A DNA stretch of 5,263 nt from Flavobacterium sp. (lineage in GTDB: Bacteria > Bacteroidota > Bacteroidia > Flavobacteriales > Flavobacteriaceae), in NCBI GenBank assembly GCA_003449615.1, contig DMHA01000090.1, positions 1 to 5,263 of the forward strand. The letters are read 5' to 3'. The notes under the pieces are model-generated. The model saw nothing but the letters and a program-made list of their open reading frames with translations, was not told the origin of the DNA and searched no databases. Positions 1 through 5,263 of this stretch are shown piece after piece (position 1 is the stretch's first letter; the number at the start of each line of letters is the position of its first letter). The position numbers and the translations under genes were made by a program.

Positions 1-29
1 CCCAACGAAACTCTAGCTGTTAGTGGCAT
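1..29. other. Short 3' flank of the secreted-enzyme gene, with GTTAGTGGCA
   Basis: These bases lie just downstream of the stop codon of the minus-strand secreted protein. They contain GTTAGTGGCA at 19-28, whose exact reverse complement TGCCACTAAC occurs at 1971-1980 on the other side of that gene. No hairpin followed by a T-run is visible in the bases present, so no terminator can be called before the window ends. Confidence 0.5.
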
Positions 30-1907
30 TTAATTTTTAACTAATTTATATGTACAAACCCTTTTCAAAGCAGAAGATACATTTAGTAAATATATTCCAT
101 TAATTAAATCAGATACATCAATGGTAGATTGAAAATCTATTAATTCTATATTTTTTATTTTCCTACCGTTGATGTCAAATATTTCAACCATCAATTTTTC
201 TTTACTCACATTTTGAATTATTAATTGAGTACATACAGGATTAGGATATATTTTTATTAAATCATACGGCTTTACATCGCTTATTGAAAATGTAAAACAA
301 CCACCATGAGCCATATTTTCTATCGTAGCGGAATATTTAGGTGCATATATTATAGTAGTGTCCTGTGTCATTGATTCTAAAATACCCCAACTTCCGTATT
401 GTGCACTTCTGCCAGATATAAATGAAAAATTCATTAATTTCAAAGGCTGACTACCACTTTGTAAAGTTCTAATATAATCATACCAGTCGTTGTACAAGTT
501 GTATAATTCTGTTGAACGTTGAATATCTAAAAGTGCCTGTGCATAAGTTGGCTCTTCACCAAATGGTGTTGGTGTAATATGCTGACCACCTTCATAAAAA
601 AACAGAGGTTTATTTAACAAGTCAGATATGGTAGTCTTGATTTCATTTAACCATAGTTTTTCATTAATCTCCCAATTCATCCTTACCCTGCTTTCCACAT
701 CGGCAACCGTAGCCGATGCGCCTAAAACATCAAGTTCTGCATCAGCAACTTCGCCAAGTCCGAAATAGTATGTAGGCGAAATGACATCAAAACTGCTTGG
801 AACGAGGTTGTAAGCAATTCTTTGCGACACATCTACCCAGCCTGTTTGCAATGCAACTGCTCTTTTTATTCTATTTACATCAGAACCATATACCGCAGTC
901 CATCTATCCAAGCAGTTTTGGATATAAGGTACAATCCCTTCTGGCCAACTTATTCCTGTATTTTCACAACCATATTTGTAACACCAGTTAGTTTGCCCAA
1001 ACATCCAATTCCAAATTTCGTTGCTATATTCTACTGTAAGTTCACGCTGTGGTTCAAGTGTATTACGAAACAATGTTGCCATATTATCGATATAATCGTT
1101 ACTCGCTCTATGTGGAACACAAACCCAACCATCTAAATCATAATCATTCATTAGTTTTATCATCATTTCGTACGGAATACCTTTGGAGTCAGCCCATGTG
1201 TAATGATCCATTTGTTGTCTTTCACTCCAATTGAACAATGTGGTATCTTCCCAACTCCATTGGTCGATTTGCCCCCAATTGTTTGTGGCTCCCCAATCCA
1301 TAAAGCGTACTGACTTGAATATAAGAAGTTTGTCAAGCCAAATTGGATTAAATGGTTGTGTCAAATAAGTAGTTTCGTAATCTGCGTGTAGTACTCTTAT
1401 ATTTCTAACTGGGTCTGTGGCAAGAGAACTTTCTATCGTCAGCTCTAAAAGATTACCAATAGGTGAGAGAAATGAAAATGTATATTTATTAGGATTTACC
1501 AGAGTGAGGTTGCTAAGACCTCCCAAAAAACTCAATTCTCCTACGCCATCAAATAGAACCACATAATCTCCTGCTTTCCAGCCATCTGTTACAGCCCATA
1601 TAGTAGCATTTTTTTGTAAAAAGGGTCTACCATCTACAATTTGTGGAATGTGCGTGGGGTATCCGTCTGGTCGATAGGTCATACTATCTACTGCTTCTGA
1701 GTCAAATGGATTTAAAGGATTATCTACGTCCTTAGAATACCAAGTTCTACAAGTTTTCATCAAATCAACAAACGGTATTTCTGTGCCATAATCCGATAGT
1801 CCACCTAAGTTTGTCCCAATGTTTAATTTGCAACTATCAGGCAATGTTTGTGCGAATAATTGACAATTAAATGCCAATGCTAAAAAAAGTATTGTTAAAT
1901 ATTTCAT
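30..1907 (-). CDS. Secreted putative clan GH-A-like glycosidase (often labelled 'cellulose-binding protein') with T9SS type A sorting domain
   Basis: Complete 625-residue protein starting at ATG 1905-1907 and ending at TAA 30-32. Residues 1-19 form a signal peptide (MKYL, hydrophobic core, FA before Gln20). Residues about 28-545 form the core. It has a beta-rich insert at about 100-180 (GDYVVLFDG), then VRFMDW (200-205), VPHRASNDY (264-272), EYSNEIWN (293-300), FFYEGG (436-441) and GSWGILE (505-511). In clan GH-A hydrolases an Asn-Glu pair carries the acid/base and a later Glu is the nucleophile. Asn296-Glu297 and Glu439 fit that pattern, but the role is inferred. Similar proteins are, as I recall, annotated 'cellulose-binding protein', yet I see no recognised carbohydrate-binding module. 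Residues 551-625 are a T9SS tail: KIYPNP (552-557), FDINGR (577-582), NGIYLLNV (603-610) and a terminal KLVKN. It is therefore predicted to cross the outer membrane and be surface-bound or released. Cys309 and Cys314 may form a disulfide. The tail is far more AT-rich than the core. Confidence 0.85.
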   Translation of the reverse strand: MKYLTILFLALAFNCQLFAQTLPDSCKLNIGTNLGGLSDYGTEIPFVDLMKTCRTWYSKDVDNPLNPFDSEAVDSMTYRPDGYPTHIPQIVDGRPFLQKNATIWAVTDGWKAGDYVVLFDGVGELSFLGGLSNLTLVNPNKYTFSFLSPIGNLLELTIESSLATDPVRNIRVLHADYETTYLTQPFNPIWLDKLLIFKSVRFMDWGATNNWGQIDQWSWEDTTLFNWSERQQMDHYTWADSKGIPYEMMIKLMNDYDLDGWVCVPHRASNDYIDNMATLFRNTLEPQRELTVEYSNEIWNWMFGQTNWCYKYGCENTGISWPEGIVPYIQNCLDRWTAVYGSDVNRIKRAVALQTGWVDVSQRIAYNLVPSSFDVISPTYYFGLGEVADAELDVLGASATVADVESRVRMNWEINEKLWLNEIKTTISDLLNKPLFFYEGGQHITPTPFGEEPTYAQALLDIQRSTELYNLYNDWYDYIRTLQSGSQPLKLMNFSFISGRSAQYGSWGILESMTQDTTIIYAPKYSATIENMAHGGCFTFSISDVKPYDLIKIYPNPVCTQLIIQNVSKEKLMVEIFDINGRKIKNIELIDFQSTIDVSDLINGIYLLNVSSALKRVCTYKLVKN

Positions 1908-1956
1908 TTTACTTTATTTAAAATTTCCCTACTCTTTTTCGATTTTCGGTTACTCG

Positions 1957-1976
1957 GTGGCTTTTTTTGTTGCCAC
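1957..1976. repeat. Small stem-loop with a T7 loop upstream of the secreted-enzyme gene
   Basis: GTGGC (1957-1961) pairs with GCCAC (1972-1976) around a 10-base loop that contains seven T in a row on the plus strand. The homopolymer lies inside the loop and does not follow the stem, so this is not a standard intrinsic terminator on either strand. It sits about 50 bases upstream of the ATG at 1907 and, if transcribed, would be in the 5' leader. The right arm is part of TGCCACTAAC (1971-1980). Confidence 0.4.
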
Positions 1977-2012
1977 TAACGTTTTGCCGCTTGGCGATGT
2001 GGCGGATTAAGT

Positions 2013-2078
2013 AAGCCTAAACTTTCGGTTTATTACTGAACTTTCAGACACAAAACCATCTTTAAATTAAGCCTAAAC
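2013..2078. repeat. Direct repeat AAGCCTAAAC, two copies inside the inverted-repeat element
   Basis: AAGCCTAAAC occurs at 2013-2022 and again at 2069-2078, in the same orientation. The left copy starts 7 bases after the left arm of the inverted repeat, and the right copy ends directly before the right arm. Because they are direct copies within an otherwise mirror-like element, they do not extend the stem. They may be paired protein-binding sites or leftovers of how the element arose. Confidence 0.45.
2024..2040. repeat. Small central hairpin of the intergenic element
   Basis: TTCGGT (2024-2029) pairs with ACTGAA (2035-2040) around the five-base loop TTATT, with one G·U pair in plus-strand RNA. 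It competes with an alternative palindrome, CTGAA (2036-2040) against TTCAG (2043-2047). Either would cap the larger stem. Short hairpins arise often by chance, so this alone is weak evidence. Confidence 0.3.
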
Positions 2079-2121
2079 CCGCCATATTGCCAAACGGCGG
2101 TTGCAAGAAGCCTTTCCTCTT

Positions 2122-4785
2122 TTAAAACCTATATTCCATTTTCAAAAGCATGTATCGTGGCATTAATCTGTATTCGGTTTGTGAAATATTGATGTCTGAA
2201 ATGCTGTAATTTCTGAATGTTTCTGTGTTAAAAAGATTGTTGCCTGACAAGAAAAAAGTTAGCTTATTTTCTTTAACTACATAACGAGCTTCCACATCTA
2301 AGAAATAATATTTGTTGTTGTCTTTGTCTAAATTACCGAAAAAATAGCGTTCAGATTGTGCTTGAATATTAAATTTATCACTAAACATAAATGATAAATC
2401 TATAAAACTCATATTGTCTGTGAAACTATTTTTAATAGTTGTTTGAACTTCGTTGTAATTCCATTTTGAGCCAATATGATAATTGAAAAATCCTCTAAAA
2501 CCCGAACGCAACTCAAAACCATAATCAGTATTTAATCTTTTAATTTCTCTTAAATTTGAATTGTTTACAATGTTTTTAAAATTAGTTTTGGTTGCTCCTA
2601 AATTAATTTTTAAATTTGATTTAATAGGTTTAAAATACCTATCAATACTTGATGAAATGGATAAAAATTCACGGTCTTTGATAATTATTTTTTCAGATTG
2701 TGAATAATTTTGAGCAATAATAGAATTAGTACTAAAAAAAACGTTGTTTTTTGAATACAAAATAAAAGTATTAGCAAAAAACTTGTCGCCCCAACTGCCA
2801 TAAGTATAATTTAAAATGGCACTTGATGAATTGAGTTGATTAAATTCTTCTAGACCTTTTGAAAAGGAACGAAAACCACTCTGAACAAAACCAGAATACA
2901 CATCCAAAACGCTAGCGTTTGTAGTATTATAAGAGTATGAATTAAGGATTTTATTTTTCTCGTTAATTTTCCAATCTAAGCCAATTTTAGGCATAATGAA
3001 AAACGGATTTTGATTAGATTTGACATTGAAATTTTCTGATTGGTTGAATAATTGATGTGTGTCTGCTTGAGTTAGTATAGTAACATTCTTAAATTTAAAA
3101 CGATATTTTGCTGATAAATATAAATTGTTTGTAGTATAAGTTAGTTGGTTTTGATAACCATTTGGAAAAGAAAGATTATTTTCATCTTGCAAGAGTTCAA
3201 AGTGAGTGTTTAACTCATCTATTCGCAATTGATTACCGATTTTAATTTCAAACAAATCGCCGTTTTTCTTTTTGTCTAATAAGTGTGCCTCAACACCTGC
3301 AAATTGCATTTTGTTTTCGCTGAATTGTTTGGTGTTATTAGCGTTTTCGGTAAATAAATCATTAAAAATAAATTGATTTACTGAATAATTTTGCGGTGTT
3401 TTTTCGTTGATGTATCTAGTTGAGAGTAAAAAAACTTTGTTGTCTTTAAACTTGTTTGTATAAACTAATTTTTGGTCAAAAAGATGATTGTTCGCACTTA
3501 ATCGTTCGTTTAATAAATCGTTATTGAATAACAAATCACTTCTATTTTTTTCTTTTGTTTTGTTAAATTTTCCTGTGTATTCAAAAGTTTTAGTTTTTGA
3601 AATATCGTAGGTTAAATCTATTTTTCCAAAAACTGTTAACTGCGTTTTTCTACCTACAAAATTTTCGGTATTTGTAAATGTTGTATTGTCAACACTAAAA
3701 GATTGAAAACTATTTCTATAAAAATCAATTTCATCTGTATTAAAAAAGCCAAGTGTTTTTAATTTTACTTTATCTGATAATGTGAAAATACTGTTTAAAG
3801 AAAGCATTTCTGTATTGTTGAGATTGGTTCTTTTTTGTTTTAAATTTGGAGTATCAAAACCCAAACCAAGTAATGAATTAACACTGTGTTCATCTCCAAT
3901 ACTGCCTGCTTCATCAAAACGATACGGACGAATTAAATGGTTGATATCACCTGTAGCATCTTCGCCAATATTATTGAGGTTAGTCAGAAAATAATATTTA
4001 TTTTTCTTTCCAAAATTCATTAAGTTGCTTCGCAATTCATAAAGGTTTTCTGAAACTAAACCATAACCTGCTTGAATGTTGCCAAACCAAACACGTTTTA
4101 CATCTTCTTTAAGCGTAAGATTTAAAGCCACTTTTTCACTATTTTCAATACCTTTTAAATGTTTATTATTTGAATAATTTTGATAAACTTCTACTTTGTC
4201 AATAGGATTAACAGGCATATTTTTAGTTACAATTTTATAACCTTTTTCAAAAAAATCATCTCCATCAATCATTACTTTTTCAACTTCTTGATTACCAACT
4301 TTAATAGTGCCGTTCGCATCAATATTTAAACCAGGTATTTTTTTTAACAAATCTTCAACGGTTTGTTCATTACCTTGTTTAAAGGAATCTGCATTGAAAA
4401 TGATAGTATCATTTTTTATTGTAATAGGTCTTTTGGATGTAATTATTATTTCTTCGAGTTCTGTGATTTTTGGAGTTAAGATAAAATCTATTGTTTTGGT
4501 TTCATTTTTATTTTCAATTAGTACCTTAATACTTTGTTGTTCAAAACCTATTGAAGAAGCAATTAAAACAAATTGCCCTAGTTTATCCGTCTTTAATTCA
4601 TATTTGCCTAATTCATCTGTATAATTGTAAGTAATAATCTTACCAGTGTTATCCTTTAGAATAATACTGGCAGAGATTACTGGATGGCTTTTTGAATCTT
4701 TTAATGTTCCTTGAATTTTTATTTGTGAATATACTAAATTGTAAAACAAAAAGAATATAAGAATATGTATTTTATTTTTGGTCAA
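2122..4785 (-). CDS. Outer-membrane beta-barrel protein with carboxypeptidase-regulatory-like domain (TonB-receptor-like)
   Basis: Complete 887-residue protein from TTG 4783-4785 to TAA 2122-2124. Residues 1-20 are a signal peptide (hydrophobic ILIFFLFYNLVYS, cut before Gln21). Residues about 22-105 are a carboxypeptidase-regulatory-like beta-sandwich (IKIQGTLKD, DELGKYEL, IGFE). Residues about 110-230 resemble a receptor plug, with TVEDLLKKIPGLNID (142-156), VMIDGDDFF (171-179) and VEVYQNYS (198-205). The rest, from about 232, is a barrel rich in alternating aromatic strands and ends in MEYRF, with the C-terminal Phe typical of outer-membrane insertion signals. Length and order fit the Bacteroidota barrel family that resembles TonB-dependent receptors (OMP_b-brl_3 type). 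No TonB box or SusD partner is visible, so transport of a ligand is inference. It follows the GLPGL gene after 43 bases, which suggests one operon. No intrinsic terminator with a T-run is apparent after the stop. Confidence 0.9.
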   Translation of the reverse strand: MTKNKIHILIFFLFYNLVYSQIKIQGTLKDSKSHPVISASIILKDNTGKIITYNYTDELGKYELKTDKLGQFVLIASSIGFEQQSIKVLIENKNETKTIDFILTPKITELEEIIITSKRPITIKNDTIIFNADSFKQGNEQTVEDLLKKIPGLNIDANGTIKVGNQEVEKVMIDGDDFFEKGYKIVTKNMPVNPIDKVEVYQNYSNNKHLKGIENSEKVALNLTLKEDVKRVWFGNIQAGYGLVSENLYELRSNLMNFGKKNKYYFLTNLNNIGEDATGDINHLIRPYRFDEAGSIGDEHSVNSLLGLGFDTPNLKQKRTNLNNTEMLSLNSIFTLSDKVKLKTLGFFNTDEIDFYRNSFQSFSVDNTTFTNTENFVGRKTQLTVFGKIDLTYDISKTKTFEYTGKFNKTKEKNRSDLLFNNDLLNERLSANNHLFDQKLVYTNKFKDNKVFLLSTRYINEKTPQNYSVNQFIFNDLFTENANNTKQFSENKMQFAGVEAHLLDKKKNGDLFEIKIGNQLRIDELNTHFELLQDENNLSFPNGYQNQLTYTTNNLYLSAKYRFKFKNVTILTQADTHQLFNQSENFNVKSNQNPFFIMPKIGLDWKINEKNKILNSYSYNTTNASVLDVYSGFVQSGFRSFSKGLEEFNQLNSSSAILNYTYGSWGDKFFANTFILYSKNNVFFSTNSIIAQNYSQSEKIIIKDREFLSISSSIDRYFKPIKSNLKINLGATKTNFKNIVNNSNLREIKRLNTDYGFELRSGFRGFFNYHIGSKWNYNEVQTTIKNSFTDNMSFIDLSFMFSDKFNIQAQSERYFFGNLDKDNNKYYFLDVEARYVVKENKLTFFLSGNNLFNTETFRNYSISDINISQTEYRLMPRYMLLKMEYRF

Positions 4786-4811
4786 AATATTAATTCATTT
4801 TTTATTAACAT
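4782..4811 (-). promoter_or_regulatory. A/T-only-like leader with nine-codon ORF overlapping the TTG start of the barrel gene
   Basis: The 43-base spacer 4786-4828 has only two G/C bases and no Shine-Dalgarno sequence, as is common in Bacteroidota. The barrel frame is closed by TGA at 4795-4797, so its start must be TTG 4785 or a rare ATT (4788, 4794). In another frame ATG 4809-4811 opens MLIKNELIF and stops at TGA 4782-4784, sharing two bases with the TTG. This could couple translation. It could also mean that one base is missing: a single extra T in the T4 run 4784-4787 would join the two frames and give an ATG start. Confidence 0.4.
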
Positions 4812-4828
4812 TAATTTTATTATAATAT

Positions 4829-5263
4829 TTATTCTTCATTTTCCAAAGATTTTGAAGAAATTGAACTCGTTTTTACTTTTATTCCTCGGCCATATTTTGA
4901 GGATATATTTTGTGTAATCTTTTCGATTTCATTTTTTATTTCTTTATTGTATTCTTTTCTTGATATCGTTTTATATGTTAAATGTGGAATGAATATATTT
5001 TCGTACTCATATGATATTTTTTTTGCAATTAAAGTAACTTCATTTTTAGAATCTGATAATTCTAATATTAACCCCGGTAAACCATGAAGTTTTAATGGAC
5101 CAAAATAAGAAGGTATTTCAGTTGTAAACCATGCTATATATTCTCTTCCTTTAAAATTTCTAGTTGCTTTTAATGATTGGTATTTTTGAATTAACTTAGT
5201 TTCATCTGTAATTTTCCATTTTAAACTTTTTATTGAATCAATTATTTGATAAAAGTTTACATC
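4829..5263 (-). CDS. GLPGL family protein, C-terminal part (gene runs off the window)
   Basis: The reading frame is open from the window edge (first codon 5261-5263) to TAA 4829-4831, giving 144 residues with the N-terminus missing. Visible residues 44-65 read AWFTTEIP, a short stretch, then GPLKLHGLPGL. The GLPGL signature lies at 5069-5083 and is followed by ILELSD. This spacing of W-F/Y-T-x-E-I-P, G-P and GLPGL is the hallmark of the Bacteroidota GLPGL family (Porph_ging/TIGR01200), whose function is unknown. Members usually have about 250-300 residues and a signal peptide, so roughly the first half with any export signal lies outside the window. The C-terminus is rich in Lys, Ser and Glu with no membrane segment or T9SS tail. 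Its stop lies 43 bases before the barrel gene on the same strand, so co-transcription and a shared envelope role are likely. I recall GLPGL genes commonly sitting next to such barrels, but that is not shown by this sequence. Confidence 0.9.
   Translation of the reverse strand, partial: DVNFYQIIDSIKSLKWKITDETKLIQKYQSLKATRNFKGREYIAWFTTEIPSYFGPLKLHGLPGLILELSDSKNEVTLIAKKISYEYENIFIPHLTYKTISRKEYNKEIKNEIEKITQNISSKYGRGIKVKTSSISSKSLENEE

Larger units (their letters stand above)
1986..2098. repeat. 113-base imperfect inverted-repeat element in the intergenic region
   Basis: The arms 1986-2005 and 2079-2098 are reverse complements at 17 of 20 positions. On the plus strand two of the three exceptions are G·U wobbles (1996/2088, 1999/2085), only 1990/2094 is a true mismatch, and two more wobbles extend the stem to 1984/2100. 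Each arm can also fold locally: CCGC 1987-1990 with GCGG 2002-2005, and CCGCC 2079-2083 with GGCGG 2096-2100. The centre of symmetry (2042) falls on CTGAA-CT-TTCAG (2036-2047). Hand-counted GC over 1971-2110 is about 44%, against roughly 27% in sampled parts of the adjacent barrel gene. It could be a dispersed repeat, a MITE-like remnant, a structured RNA or a processing/termination element. No ORF or transposase accompanies it. Confidence 0.6.

Noticed and set aside
797..1234. Overlapping plus-strand ORFs of 61-104 codons at 797-991, 822-1136 and 1049-1234
   Set aside because: They lie antisense within the conserved core of the secreted protein, have low-complexity Cys/His/Tyr-rich translations with no recognisable domain, and overlap each other. 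They are shadows of the minus-strand gene.
1971..2100. Integron attC site
   Set aside because: The inverted repeat and the GTTAG / CTAAC ends look superficially like attC, but the bases do not fit the R'' (RYYYAAC) and R' (GTTRRRY) boxes, and no integrase is in view.
1957..2121. Rho-independent terminator after the barrel gene
   Set aside because: The GC-rich stems downstream of the stop are not followed by a U-run in the minus-strand transcript. The only homopolymer (1962-1968) is inside a loop and reads as A on that strand.
1908..2121. Bacteroidota promoter (TTTG / TAnnTTTG) for the secreted-enzyme gene
   Set aside because: I found no minus-strand TAnnTTTG with a correctly spaced upstream TTTG or TTG, so no promoter can be placed with support.
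3782..4624. Plus-strand ORFs at 3782-3994 and 4307-4624
   Set aside because: Both lie antisense inside the well-supported barrel gene. The hydrophobic, Ser/Ile-rich translations are what an AT-rich antisense frame produces.
1..5263. CRISPR array, tRNA, rRNA or transposase
   Set aside because: No regularly spaced repeats, cloverleaf, rRNA-like segments or transposase motifs were found on either strand.

Overview
The window looks like an AT-rich Bacteroidota chromosome segment, most like Flavobacteriia or Chitinophagia. The lineage markers are a C-terminal type IX secretion (T9SS) type A sorting tail, a carboxypeptidase-regulatory-domain outer-membrane barrel, a GLPGL family protein, signal peptides ending just before Gln, and AT-rich leaders without a Shine-Dalgarno sequence. 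All three genes lie on the minus strand, so transcription runs from high to low coordinates.

Layout in transcription order: (1) 5263-4829, the 3' part of a GLPGL family gene whose start lies beyond the window edge. (2) A 43-base, almost pure A/T spacer holding a nine-codon leader ORF whose TGA overlaps the next start. (3) 4785-2122, an 887-residue outer-membrane beta-barrel protein with a TTG start. (4) A 214-base intergenic stretch (2121-1908) that is clearly more GC-rich than the flanking barrel gene and carries a 20-bp imperfect inverted repeat, a direct repeat and small hairpins. (5) 1907-30, a 625-residue secreted protein with a putative clan GH-A-like glycosidase core and a T9SS tail. 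(6) 29 bases of downstream sequence that carry an inverted copy of a 10-mer also found in the intergenic stretch.

The GLPGL protein and the barrel are very probably one operon and an envelope-associated pair whose joint function is not known. The secreted enzyme-like protein appears to be a separate unit: the structured intergenic element separates it from the pair, and its base composition differs. All three products are predicted to leave the cytoplasm. Nothing in the window shows a defence system, CRISPR array, tRNA, rRNA or transposase. The least explained parts are the structured intergenic element and the composition break inside the secreted enzyme.
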